A stretch of 64,000 nt of DNA. Source: Mycolicibacterium frederiksbergense (GTDB lineage Bacteria; Actinomycetota; Actinomycetes; Mycobacteriales; Mycobacteriaceae). The translations under genes and the position numbers were made by a program. Of the stretch, positions 41,592-49,967 are shown piece by piece. The DNA lies in contig NZ_JARXVE010000009.1 of assembly GCF_029893345.1 (NCBI RefSeq), forward strand, positions 1 to 64,000, given 5' to 3'. The notes under the pieces were generated by a model. The model saw only the letters and a program-made list of their open reading frames with translations, was not told the DNA's origin and did not search any database. Each line of letters begins with the position of its first letter. The stretch's first letter is position 1.

Positions 41592-41861
41592 ATGGCAAAG
41601 GGCAATAACTGCAAGCTGGTCAAGCTCGTCGGCCTCGGCCTGGCCGGCGTCGGTGTCTCACACTTTGTGAAACCAGAGCTGTTCGAGTCGATCACCAAGC
41701 CTGCGTTCCCCAACGACACGCAGAAGCACATCTACACCAACGGCGGCATCGAAACCGCGATCGGCCTGGGCCTCGTGCTGCCCAAGACCCGCAAGCTCGC
41801 CAAAATCGGCACGCTGGGCTACCTGGCCTACCTGGCCGGCAACGCCGTGCGCAACCGGTAA
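41592..41861 (+). CDS. small DoxX-like membrane protein
   Basis: 89 residues from ATG 41592 with GAGGG upstream. Hydrophobic segments at about 10-24, 52-62 and 70-85; the phrase HFVKPELFESIT resembles the loop of short DoxX-like proteins in mycobacteria. The 3' end overlaps the convergent tandem-TetR gene by 34 bases. Function unknown. Confidence 0.68.
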   Translation: MAKGNNCKLVKLVGLGLAGVGVSHFVKPELFESITKPAFPNDTQKHIYTNGGIETAIGLGLVLPKTRKLAKIGTLGYLAYLAGNAVRNR

Positions 41862-43075
41862 CGACCCAGCAGAGTCAGATCGAGCAGGCCCGCGACAACG
41901 GCGCGGGCCTGCTCTGAATTCTGATAGTTCATCAGCCGGCCCAGGTCGATCACCAACGCCATCGCCGCATGAACGGCGAAGCGCGCCTGACCCGCACTCC
42001 AGTCCGGGCGCAACGGCATGACGACCTCGACCCACGATTCCACGGCCGCACGCTGCAGGTCGCGCAGGATCTTCTGGTCGGCGGGCGTCATGTTCAGGCG
42101 TTCGGTGTAGTAGACGTAGTCCAACTCGGGGCGGTCGAAGGATCTGGCCACGTAATCGTCGATGAGGGCGCCCAGCGCCTGCTCGGGGTCATCGGCGGCA
42201 CCGAGCAGCGCGGCCATGTCCGCCGACAACCGGTCGGCGGCCCGCCGGAAACCGGCGGCCAGGATGTCGGACTTGCCCGAGAAATACCGGTAGATCCCCG
42301 AAGCAGGGATGCCGACGGCCGTCGCGATGTCCTCCATCGTGGTGTCGCGGTAGCCATTCTGGTTGAACAGCCGCATCGATTCGGTCAGCAGCGCTTCGTA
42401 TTTGGTCGGGCTCACGGTGGCCGGGGGCGTCACAACCGGGTCGGTCGCACCGGGGAACTCCGGCAGCTCGGCGGTCAGCACGGTATCGCAGATGTCGGTG
42501 AGCACCGCGCGAATCTGACCGGCAGGCAGTTTGGCCCGATGATCGACCACACTGCCGATCACGCTCAGTGCCGCGGTCGACAGGGTCCAGCGTTCCCGCG
42601 AACCGAGTTCGGGCCGCAGCTGCGTCAGCGGCCGCTGAATCCTGCGGTGCACCTTGCGGATCTGGACATCGAGCGTGTTCTGGTCATCGCCACGCAGATA
42701 GCGCGCCTCCCAGCGGTACAAGCCGCCGGATTCCCGGTTTGCCAAGGAGGTGTCGCTGATCGCGGCGAGCAGCCGCCGCAGCTGCTCGCGCGGTTCGCCG
42801 TCGACTTCGTCGGCGAACGCGGTCGCGTCGACGAGTTGCTGGCCGAGGTTGAGCACGGCGTCGCGAAACAGCTCGTACTTACTCGAATAGTGCCGGTACA
42901 ACGCGGCAGCGGAGATCCCGACCCGCGAGGCGATCGCCTCCATGCTCACCCCGTGATACCCGAGTGCGCTGAACGACTCCGCCGAAGCCCGCGCTATCTG
43001 CGCCTTTCGGTCCTTCGGACGACGTCGCACTCCATCGGCACCAGTGTCGACGGGCCGGGGCGAGGTGCGCGCCAT
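41828..43075 (-). CDS. tandem TetR regulator (two TetR modules in one chain)
   Basis: 415 residues. Two complete helix-turn-helix units occur at 24-70 (SMEAIASRVGISAAALYRHY) and 222-272 (TMEDIATAVGIPASGIYRYF), each with its own helical ligand-binding domain. Both recognition helices look functional, so the monomer may act like a dimer or bind an asymmetric operator. Convergent with the DoxX-like gene (34-base overlap). Target unknown. Confidence 0.9.
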   Translation of the reverse strand: MARTSPRPVDTGADGVRRRPKDRKAQIARASAESFSALGYHGVSMEAIASRVGISAAALYRHYSSKYELFRDAVLNLGQQLVDATAFADEVDGEPREQLRRLLAAISDTSLANRESGGLYRWEARYLRGDDQNTLDVQIRKVHRRIQRPLTQLRPELGSRERWTLSTAALSVIGSVVDHRAKLPAGQIRAVLTDICDTVLTAELPEFPGATDPVVTPPATVSPTKYEALLTESMRLFNQNGYRDTTMEDIATAVGIPASGIYRYFSGKSDILAAGFRRAADRLSADMAALLGAADDPEQALGALIDDYVARSFDRPELDYVYYTERLNMTPADQKILRDLQRAAVESWVEVVMPLRPDWSAGQARFAVHAAMALVIDLGRLMNYQNSEQARAVVAGLLDLTLLGRYRLRTALPAR

Positions 43076-43221
43076 TCCGTCACCATAACGGACCGAACAG
43101 TCGCGTCAAAATGCCAGCGCGACGAAGAATGGGCGTTAACATAGACCGGCGCCAGGCCGGACGGGGGCCCAGCGCTTTGCCAGGCTATGGAGGTTGCTGG
43201 GCCACCGCGTCGCGGCGAAGC

Positions 43222-43980
43222 TCACCCGGGGACGTTGGCCTTCAACGATGCCAGTGCATCGGCACTCAACCGGGCAAGCTCCTCGGCCTCGGTCCGATCG
43301 AGAACGGCCGCGAAGATCTCCGCCATCCGTCGATTGGTGGCCTGCTCGATCGCGGCGTAGCGGTCCTTCTTGGCTGCGCCGTCGGCGAACGGTTCCGGCC
43401 AGCCGAACATCATGGTGTACTTCGGCCCCTTGTTGAGCATGTGCGCTTCAACCGGGTCGATTCCGGAGATGGTGAGCGCGTTGAAATGCACCCCGGCGCG
43501 CAGCTCCCGCAGCACAAACATCACCTGCAGCGCCCGTGCGGCGGCATCGTCGGCCAACGGCATCACGCGCCAACCGGCGAACAACGGCAGCCCGGCACCC
43601 GGCGTCGCGGCGATGACCCGCTCCCCCAGCTCGGCCAGCCGATCCAGCCCCTGGGCGCCGTCCAGGTACTTGCGTCCGAAATTCGCGGTTTGGTCCCAAT
43701 ACTGTTGCGCCGCACCGGCAGCACCGCGCACTGCGATACCTGCGTCCCACATCGCGGCGATCCCGGCCGGTTCGAACACCGCGAACACCGAACTGACCGT
43801 GGCGCCGGTGGCCTCACCCAGCACTCCGCCTCGGCCGGCGACATAATGCGCCAGCGGGTTCTGATAGCCGGCGGCGACACTCTCGGCAAAGGTCTCCGGA
43901 TGCAGCATGAAAACAGCGACGGCTTCCTCCATAGCCGCTCCCGCGGCAGCGGTGGCATCCAGCAGGTCGGTGTCGCTCAT
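43222..43980 (-). CDS. SCO6745-family protein
   Basis: 252 residues. YFAES/AGYQNPLAHYVAGRGGVLG, FAGWR.MPLADD, RAGVHF and MFGWPEPF are typical of this actinobacterial family of unknown function. AGGAGGAATCAC precedes the ATG. Last gene of the leftward mce-side series, 123 bases from the Mce-associated gene. Confidence 0.8.
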   Translation of the reverse strand: MSDTDLLDATAAAGAAMEEAVAVFMLHPETFAESVAAGYQNPLAHYVAGRGGVLGEATGATVSSVFAVFEPAGIAAMWDAGIAVRGAAGAAQQYWDQTANFGRKYLDGAQGLDRLAELGERVIAATPGAGLPLFAGWRVMPLADDAAARALQVMFVLRELRAGVHFNALTISGIDPVEAHMLNKGPKYTMMFGWPEPFADGAAKKDRYAAIEQATNRRMAEIFAAVLDRTEAEELARLSADALASLKANVPG

Positions 43981-44022
43981 GGCAGTGATTCCTCCTGAGT
44001 AGCGGACTTCTCCTTGGAAGAC

Positions 44023-44067
44023 TACGGCCGGGAACGACCGGGCGAGCTCCGGGGCTACACGGCCGGT
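44023..44067 (+). pseudogene. 45-bp relic of an amino-acid-permease gene
   Basis: 40 of 45 bases match 59773-59817 in the permease at 59542 without gaps, and the reading frame is kept (YGRERPGEL.GYTAG against YGRERLGEF.GYTAG). Similarity stops on both sides. A scrap of a related permease gene left between the SCO6745-type and Mce-associated genes. Confidence 0.55.
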
Positions 44068-44103
44068 GGCCGCGGTGGTGCCGTTTCTGATCCGCCCTGG
44101 CAG

Positions 44104-44739
44104 CTAGATCGGGTTGAATGTCGAGATCAGCCAGTTCCCATCGACTTTGGTAAGCCCGACCTTCACCGCGCTGGCCGCCTGTGCCGGTTCGGGGTTGTCG
44201 CGGCTGGTTGTCGCCTGGTTCAGGTAGACCAGTACCTCCGCGGTGTCGGACTGCATGGTGATCGGAGCAGCGCGAACAACCGAGGCGGCGGCGCGAATGT
44301 CTTTCTGTTTGGCCGCAGGCGCCACGAACTTGTCGGCGAATTGGCTGTAATAGTCCAGGAAATCGCCGGTCAGGTGAGATCGCGCGTCGGCGAAGTCCCG
44401 ATCCAAACTATCTGGCGCATACGACAACAACGCCACCGAACCTTCGGACGCTGCGTCGACAACCGTCGCAGACGCTCCGGCTGCCTCATGTTCGGCGCGA
44501 TAGACGCCGAAATAGAGTGCCGCCGCAGAGCCCGCCGAAGCCAGCAGTACGCAGACGACCGCGATCGGTCGCCATCGCCGGGCAACGCGATGGATCCACC
44601 GTTCCCGGGGCGCGACCCCCTCGTCGACTACCGTCTGCTCAGCCTCAATCTCACTGACGCCGCCGGTCTTTGACTCCTCGGTGATCGATTCACCGTCCGA
44701 AGTGCTCTCGATATCGGCGTCGGTTGTAGTTGTGCTCAC
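44104..44739 (-). CDS. Mce-associated membrane protein
   Basis: 211 residues. Acidic N-terminal cytoplasmic stretch of about 50 residues, one TM helix (about 57-76), then an external domain with RDFADARSHLTGDFLDYYSQF and VLVYLNQATTSRDNPEP, the pattern of Mce-associated (Mas) proteins thought to stabilise Mce transporters. Coupled by ATGA to the upstream Mas gene. Confidence 0.87.
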   Translation of the reverse strand: MSTTTTDADIESTSDGESITEESKTGGVSEIEAEQTVVDEGVAPRERWIHRVARRWRPIAVVCVLLASAGSAAALYFGVYRAEHEAAGASATVVDAASEGSVALLSYAPDSLDRDFADARSHLTGDFLDYYSQFADKFVAPAAKQKDIRAAASVVRAAPITMQSDTAEVLVYLNQATTSRDNPEPAQAASAVKVGLTKVDGNWLISTFNPI

Positions 44740-45407
44740 GGGACGAACTCCACTTTCGACATCTTGATCTGTCCCCCGTCTTTGACCATGGTGAGGCTCA
44801 AGCGCCAGTTCCGCGGCTGCTGATTGACCCCGGCCGAGTTGCTCACTGTGGTCGCCGTACCGACGAGGACGACTGCGGAGTCGGCATCCATCGACTGCAC
44901 TGCGGAGGCCTTCACGGTCGCCTTCGTCGTGGCTTTCGAATCCTGCGCCGCTTTCACCAGATCTTCGGCGGACGACTGGATGTCGTCCTTGAACTGGCCG
45001 GTCGAGTTGTCGATGATCTGCCGGACGTTGTCCTGTGCCGTGGCGCTGTCGATCGACATCAAGGTGACGGCGGCTTGCGACGCGGCGGCCGCGAATTCCG
45101 CGCGGCGCTGCTGCTCACCGTCGGCTTGCTGGTGAAACCAGATCATGTATCCACTGGCCGCCAGCAACGCGCCGCTGACCAGGATGGCGACGCCGGCGAG
45201 CAATGTCGCAAGACTCGGACGCCACCTGCGCTTCTCGTCCGCGTCCGACGGTTGATCCTCGTCCTCATCCGCAGGGTCGGTGGTTTCAGCCTGATCCGGC
45301 AACTCCGGGTCATCGTCGCTCAGCTGCGAAGTGACATCGTCGGACTCGTCGAGCTCGTCGAGCTCGGCTGTCTCAGTTTCCTGGTCGGAGCGGCTGAGTA
45401 ACCGCAT
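44736..45407 (-). CDS. Mce-associated membrane protein
   Basis: 223 residues. A very acidic N-terminus (about 1-60, D/E-rich), a TM helix at about 72-94, then a Mas domain (AQDNVRQIIDNSTGQFKDDI...VLVGTATTVSNSAG). Pairs with the following Mas gene. Separated from mceF by three genes, unlike most loci where Mas genes directly follow mceF. Confidence 0.87.
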   Translation of the reverse strand: MRLLSRSDQETETAELDELDESDDVTSQLSDDDPELPDQAETTDPADEDEDQPSDADEKRRWRPSLATLLAGVAILVSGALLAASGYMIWFHQQADGEQQRRAEFAAAASQAAVTLMSIDSATAQDNVRQIIDNSTGQFKDDIQSSAEDLVKAAQDSKATTKATVKASAVQSMDADSAVVLVGTATTVSNSAGVNQQPRNWRLSLTMVKDGGQIKMSKVEFVP

Positions 45408-45475
45408 AGTGCACCTCCGGTTGGTCTCGGCCAGTCGCGGATGGCACCAGTTACTGCGGTCGCCTCATGGCCGAT

Positions 45476-45505
45476 GTGACTGCTGCCGCACGGTAGTGCG
45501 GTCAC
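45476..45505. terminator. stem-loop between secreted-protein pair and Mas pair
   Basis: CCGCAC (45486-45491) and GTGCGG (45496-45501) pair around a four-base loop, with GTGAC/GTCAC extending the outer stem. No T-run, but such hairpins can end transcription in mycobacteria. Placement would split the leftward transcript. Confidence 0.35.
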
Positions 45506-45552
45506 AGGCGGCGTCGGCGCCACTGTCCCACCCAGCGGTCACCAGCGCGCGA

Positions 45553-46005
45553 TCACCAGTTCCGTAGCGAACACAGCGCCCCTTTGGGGCCGGCAGCACG
45601 GTTGACGACGATTCCGTCGATGGCCAGTTCGCAGCGCAGACTCCCGGGAGATTGCGGAGCCAGTCCCGCGGTGGTCACAGTGACCATGGCCCACTGCATG
45701 GGGTCGGCCAGCGTGGTGTCGCGGATCCACGGCTTACCCGGTTCAAGCACGATGTCGTCCTTGGGGCTGAACTCATACGGGTTGTGGCTGTAGTCCGCCC
45801 ACGATGGCGGTTCGGCGTCGCGGAAATAGATGCCGACGGTCGTCGGCTGCTCGGCGGTGACGGTGTACGTCACACGGTGCGGCGCCGGATCGTCGTCCGC
45901 ATGCGCCGGTGTCGCCAGCGGAAGACACGCACCGAGGGCGACGGCCAGCACCGCGCCCGCGCGGCGCCTCAGCACCGCACGATCCCGCACGTCAGGCGTC
46001 GCCAC
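45553..46005 (-). CDS. secreted protein, MmpS-like fold, unknown function
   Basis: 150 residues from GTG 46005 (longer start 46038 possible). Signal peptide with RRR, a hydrophobic core (about 16-30) and cleavage near AHA-DDD. The mature part has THRVTYTVTAEQPTTVGIYFR and a C-terminal pair of cysteines (RCELAID, LCSLRN), a beta-sandwich pattern like exported MmpS-type domains. It overlaps the upstream secreted gene by 14 bases and may be an accessory of the mce locus. Confidence 0.72.
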   Translation of the reverse strand: MATPDVRDRAVLRRRAGAVLAVALGACLPLATPAHADDDPAPHRVTYTVTAEQPTTVGIYFRDAEPPSWADYSHNPYEFSPKDDIVLEPGKPWIRDTTLADPMQWAMVTVTTAGLAPQSPGSLRCELAIDGIVVNRAAGPKGALCSLRNW

Positions 46006-46420
46006 GTAGCCACCTGCTCGATCCGTCACTTGACACACAAGTCAGGAAGAGCCCGTCGGGCGCCTGGGCGACGGAGTTTTCGAAGCCGGTGCATGGGGTG
46101 TTCTCCTCACGAATGCCCTTCAGCGGCGGTGACCGGAAGTACCGCGGCTCGTAACGGCGCGGCGACCCGCAGAAGACCAGCCGTCCCCACGAAGTTGTGC
46201 CGAAGACGTAGTACGCCGTATCCGAACACGGCGCACCGAGCACGACGCCGCCGGTTATCCCGGGTACACACGAGGGTTCACTGCATATGGCAGGTTCTGC
46301 GCTAGCTGGGGCAGGGGCGATCATCGCCGCCGCGACAAGCAGCCCTGCCATGGCTGCCAACGGTATCCGCACGCACGACACTGTGGCACGGCCGAATCCG
46401 ACTGCCATCGCATTGCCCAC
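45992..46420 (-). CDS. secreted Cys-rich protein, unknown
   Basis: 142 residues from GTG 46420 (ATG 46408 also open). Signal peptide with core at about 20-40, cleavage near ASA-EPA. The mature part has six cysteines (AICSEPSC, APCSD, VFCGS, TPCTG, LTCVS), likely disulfide-bonded. Divergent from the secreted gene at 46516 with 95 bases between them. Family not recognised. Confidence 0.7.
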   Translation of the reverse strand: MGNAMAVGFGRATVSCVRIPLAAMAGLLVAAAMIAPAPASAEPAICSEPSCVPGITGGVVLGAPCSDTAYYVFGTTSWGRLVFCGSPRRYEPRYFRSPPLKGIREENTPCTGFENSVAQAPDGLFLTCVSSDGSSRWLRGDA

Positions 46421-46515
46421 TAGGTGGGAGGTTGTCCGTCAAAAGGCGCCAGAAGTTGGACAGTGAAGGCTTGCCACGGCGACCGCCGGTGGCCGGTGCA
46501 CGGAGGAGTTTGGTC

Positions 46516-47031
46516 ATGCGGGTGTCGACGGCATTCATTGGGGCAGGGGTGCTCACCGCCGCTGCGGTGGGCGGTTTGTGCAGCCCCGTCGCCGAGGCAT
46601 CTCCGAGCAGTTGGGGTCTCAACGGGACCTACATCGCCACGTCGAACGGTGAGTGGGCGAAGACGAACGACATCTTCCACGACGAGGCCAGTATTCGTGG
46701 CACATGGACGATCTCCACGACATGCAGTTACCCGAGCGAATGCACCGGCACGGTCGACACCGACTGGGGATGGAGCGCACCGATCTACAAGAAGAGCGGC
46801 GTCTGGTACGTCAAGAAGACTGTGGACAACTGGCAGCCGTGCGGCGACGGCACTGCCGGCCCGGGTCTGCAGGTCTACCGCTTCTTCCCCTCGAACGAGA
46901 GTGCCACCGCCTTCGATCCGGCATCGACGACATTGATGGGCGAGGATTCGACCACAGGCGTCAGCGGGTCGTGCGGCAGCAGCAGGGTGGTGTTCATCAC
47001 GATGCCGTTCAAGCTCGTGAAAACTGCCTGA
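46516..47031 (+). CDS. secreted protein of mycobacterial mce-region type
   Basis: 171 residues from ATG 46516; GGAGGAG seven bases upstream decides this start over the open frame from 46432. Signal peptide with cleavage near AEA-SPS. The mature protein has WGLNGTYIATSNGEWAKTND, a Cys pair (TTCSYPSECTG) and repeated Trp, indicating a small beta-rich disulfide-bonded exported protein. Lies convergent to mceF with a strong terminator between. Function unknown. Confidence 0.78.
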   Translation: MRVSTAFIGAGVLTAAAVGGLCSPVAEASPSSWGLNGTYIATSNGEWAKTNDIFHDEASIRGTWTISTTCSYPSECTGTVDTDWGWSAPIYKKSGVWYVKKTVDNWQPCGDGTAGPGLQVYRFFPSNESATAFDPASTTLMGEDSTTGVSGSCGSSRVVFITMPFKLVKTA

Positions 47032-47072
47032 CCGGACAGCTTTTCAGCTGCCCGGTCAGTTCCGGCACCCGG

Positions 47073-47102
47073 CCCCGCGATGGATTCCATCGCGGGGTTT
47101 TT
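47073..47102 (+). terminator. rho-independent terminator
   Basis: Perfect 11-bp stem CCCCGCGATGG / CCATCGCGGGG with a three-base loop (ATT), followed by five T. It ends the plus-strand secreted gene and lies five bases beyond the mceF stop on the other strand, where the hairpin could also halt the mce transcript though without a T-run. Confidence 0.9.
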
Positions 47103-47106
47103 CGGA

Positions 47107-48699
47107 TCAGGTAGTGAAGAGGTCCTTCCACGTCGGGTCACCGGCACGCGGCACGAGGTCGGCTTGCCGGTATACCTTCCCGTCCGGGGTGGCGTACCGG
47201 CCGGTCCGCGGATCATAGGTGGCAATCGCAACCGACGGCCCGTCAGATCTGCTGGGACTGAACGCACTCGGCGCCACCGTCGGCGCATCCGGGCTTGGGG
47301 GCACCGCACCCGCCGGCGCCTCCCCTTGCGGCACCTCGGCCGGCGGCGCGGGAGCCGTCGGAGCCTCCCCCGGCGGCACCGCGGCCGGCGGACGTGGTGT
47401 GCCCTCTATGGGGCCGTGGATGAACTTGTCATGATCGACGCGGGAGTCCGGCGCGATCCCCTGAGCGAGCAGGTTGGGATCGATCGGGTAGGGGCCGAGG
47501 GCGTGCTGACGCATCGACAATGGCTCGTAAGGTCGGTCACTGTCACAAATTTCGACTGTGGGAGCACGTTTTCCAGGTTTCCCCATGCACGGGTAGTTAC
47601 GGGCGCCGCGGACGCCGATCGGCGAATCCTGCGGCAGCTTGCAGTACAGCCCGTCGGGGGTATCGATGTCGGTGGTGTCCTCCGGAGACCGCCACGACGA
47701 CGGCGGCAGGAACCCGACGGTGCATGCCGGCGGGTCGCCCATCGTAAGAGTGAAGTCGCCCAACGACATTCCGACCGGATTGTTCTTCGGCGCACCGTAT
47801 GACTGTGTCGCCGAGATCGACGGCGGCAGAAGTACCAGTAGTTGCTCCAGCGAGGGGTGGTAGGTCACCCCGACCTGGCCCAGGCTGGTGAGGTTGGCCA
47901 GCAACAGCGGCAGCGTGGGTTTGACTTGATTGAACAAGCGGGAGGCTTCTTCTGCGGCTCCTGACCCGTCCCTGAGCAGGGTCCGCACCTGCGAGTCGTT
48001 GACGGCGACCTGCTTGGTGATTCCGGCCATGCTGCGAGCCCAGGTACGGATCGCATCGACCGATTCGGCCTGCCCGTCAAGAAGTGGCGCGCCGTCATCG
48101 ATGAGCGCACGGGACTGATCGGAGGCGGCGTTCGCCTCGGCGATCAGTCTCGACGAGGAGTCCAGCAACGCCCCCATGTCATCTCCGGAACCGTTGAAGC
48201 CTTTGAATGTTTCGTCGAGCAGGGGGCCGATCTTGTCTTTGGGGATGCTGCCGATCAGTGAACTGACCTGATCGAGCATCGGCCCCACGGCTTGGGGGAT
48301 CGATGTGTTGGATGCCGGGATCACCGAGCCGTCGTGCAGATACGGTCCCGAGTCGTTGCGGGGTTGCAGATCGACGTACTGCTCGCCCACTGCCGACACG
48401 CTCAGCACCGCGGCGTGCAGGTCTGCGGGAACCTTGGGTGAAGTGTTCAGCGACAGTGTCGCTTCCGCTCCTTCCCGGGTGGGCCGCACCTCGGTGACCT
48501 TCCCCATCTGAACACCGCGATAGGTCACATTCGAGAACTGGTAGAGCCCTCCGGTTCCCGACAGTTGCAGGGTGACGGTCATCCGCCCGATTCCCAACAG
48601 CGTGGGGGCTTGCAGGTAGACGATGCCCATCAAGGCGATGCCGATCACCGATGCCACCGCGAAGATGCCCAGCTGGATTCTGACGAAGCGGGTGAGCAT
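47107..48699 (-). CDS. mceF: Mce-family protein MceF
   Basis: 530 residues. N-terminal TM (about 7-28), an MCE domain (about 40-120, TVTLQLSGTGGLYQFSNVTYRG, VGEQYVDLQP), a long helical region, and a Pro/Ala/Gly-rich tail of about 75 residues before the end. Mce proteins form a periplasmic lipid-import assembly with YrbE permeases. Overlaps mceE by one base. Last mce gene. Confidence 0.93.
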   Translation of the reverse strand: MLTRFVRIQLGIFAVASVIGIALMGIVYLQAPTLLGIGRMTVTLQLSGTGGLYQFSNVTYRGVQMGKVTEVRPTREGAEATLSLNTSPKVPADLHAAVLSVSAVGEQYVDLQPRNDSGPYLHDGSVIPASNTSIPQAVGPMLDQVSSLIGSIPKDKIGPLLDETFKGFNGSGDDMGALLDSSSRLIAEANAASDQSRALIDDGAPLLDGQAESVDAIRTWARSMAGITKQVAVNDSQVRTLLRDGSGAAEEASRLFNQVKPTLPLLLANLTSLGQVGVTYHPSLEQLLVLLPPSISATQSYGAPKNNPVGMSLGDFTLTMGDPPACTVGFLPPSSWRSPEDTTDIDTPDGLYCKLPQDSPIGVRGARNYPCMGKPGKRAPTVEICDSDRPYEPLSMRQHALGPYPIDPNLLAQGIAPDSRVDHDKFIHGPIEGTPRPPAAVPPGEAPTAPAPPAEVPQGEAPAGAVPPSPDAPTVAPSAFSPSRSDGPSVAIATYDPRTGRYATPDGKVYRQADLVPRAGDPTWKDLFTT

Positions 48700-49967
48700 C
48701 AGTTGCCACCTCCGTTCGGTACTGCAGGGTCAGAAGGCACTGTCTCGACGGCCGGATCCGCAGGCACCGCCGGATCCGCGGGTGCCGCCTGAGCGGACTG
48801 CGCATTCACCGGAGCCGCATCGATCAGCGGCGGCGTCGTGGCCACCGCGGCCGGTGGCGGCGTCAGCGGCATGCCGAGCGGGTCCTTCGTGTAGTTGACG
48901 TAGAAGGGGTCGCCGGGCGCCGGGGTGAGGGGCAGCCCCTCCTGGCCCCACCGGGTGCCCAGGAACAATCCCCGCTTCAGCCTCGGAATCGTGAAGTCGA
49001 AGGTGATGAACTGGTTGAGGTAGTCCCCGCGGACCGCCCGGTCGATGAAGTTCTGGGGGTAGGGATATGTCGGCGCGAATGCCAGCACGGTGCCCAGATT
49101 CGGGCCGACGTCGGCCAGAGCCTTTACCGTCGGTTCGAGGTTGCGAAGGTTGGTCAGCAGGTCCTCGCGCGTTGCTTTGACGAGATTCGTCGCGGTGTCG
49201 CTGAACTTCCCGAACTTCTCCAGCGCGGTGGTGATGCGCGGGCGTTCCTTGACCAGGACGTCCAGTGCGGGCGGTATCCGGTTCAACGCCGTGGTGATCA
49301 CCTCCTGCTGTCCGGCCAACGTGCCGGCCAGCCGGTTCAGTGCCGTGATGGAGGCGTTGATGTCGTCCCGCTGATTGGCGAACATGCCGACGATGTCGTC
49401 GAGTCGGGTGAGTAGATCGCGGATCTTGTCTTCGCGGCCGTTGAGCGCGGCGTTGAATTCGGTGACCAGGTCACCGATCTTGCCCAAGCCTCCGCCGTTG
49501 ACGAGCACAGACAGCGACGACAGGGTCTGTTCGGTCGACGGATATGCCGAAGTCTGGTTGAGCCCCAGGGTTGCCCCCGGGGCAAGCCGCCCGGACGGAG
49601 ACTGTCCCAGCGCCGGATCGAGTGCGATGTGCATGGAGCCCAGCAGGCTGGTCTGCCCGACGGTGGCGACCGCGTTGGCCGGAACGACGACGTCGGGCTT
49701 GACCGAGACCTCCACGTCCGCATGCCAGCCCTTGACCACCATGCCGGAGACGCTGCCCACGATGACATCACCGATCATCACGGGCGAATTGGATTCCAGT
49801 GTCCCGATATTGGCGAGTTCGACGTGATAGACCGTCGCGTCCGGCCCGCGCCCCACTGTGCCGGGCAGGGGCAGGGAGTTCAGCCCGTGGAACGCGCAGC
49901 CCGTCAGCGTCGCCACCGAGCAGGCGGCTACCGCAGTCAGGCGGGTCAGCGACCGCCGAGTGATCAT
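48699..49967 (-). CDS. mceE: Mce-family lipoprotein MceE (LprK-type)
   Basis: 422 residues from ATG 49967, which places the lipobox LTGC at Cys24. The MCE domain follows (DATVYHVELANIGTLESNSPVMIGDVIVG), then a helical region and a tail with repeated PADPAV units. It is the lipoprotein subunit normal for position E. ATGA overlap with mceD; one-base overlap with mceF. Confidence 0.93.
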   Translation of the reverse strand: MITRRSLTRLTAVAACSVATLTGCAFHGLNSLPLPGTVGRGPDATVYHVELANIGTLESNSPVMIGDVIVGSVSGMVVKGWHADVEVSVKPDVVVPANAVATVGQTSLLGSMHIALDPALGQSPSGRLAPGATLGLNQTSAYPSTEQTLSSLSVLVNGGGLGKIGDLVTEFNAALNGREDKIRDLLTRLDDIVGMFANQRDDINASITALNRLAGTLAGQQEVITTALNRIPPALDVLVKERPRITTALEKFGKFSDTATNLVKATREDLLTNLRNLEPTVKALADVGPNLGTVLAFAPTYPYPQNFIDRAVRGDYLNQFITFDFTIPRLKRGLFLGTRWGQEGLPLTPAPGDPFYVNYTKDPLGMPLTPPPAAVATTPPLIDAAPVNAQSAQAAPADPAVPADPAVETVPSDPAVPNGGGN

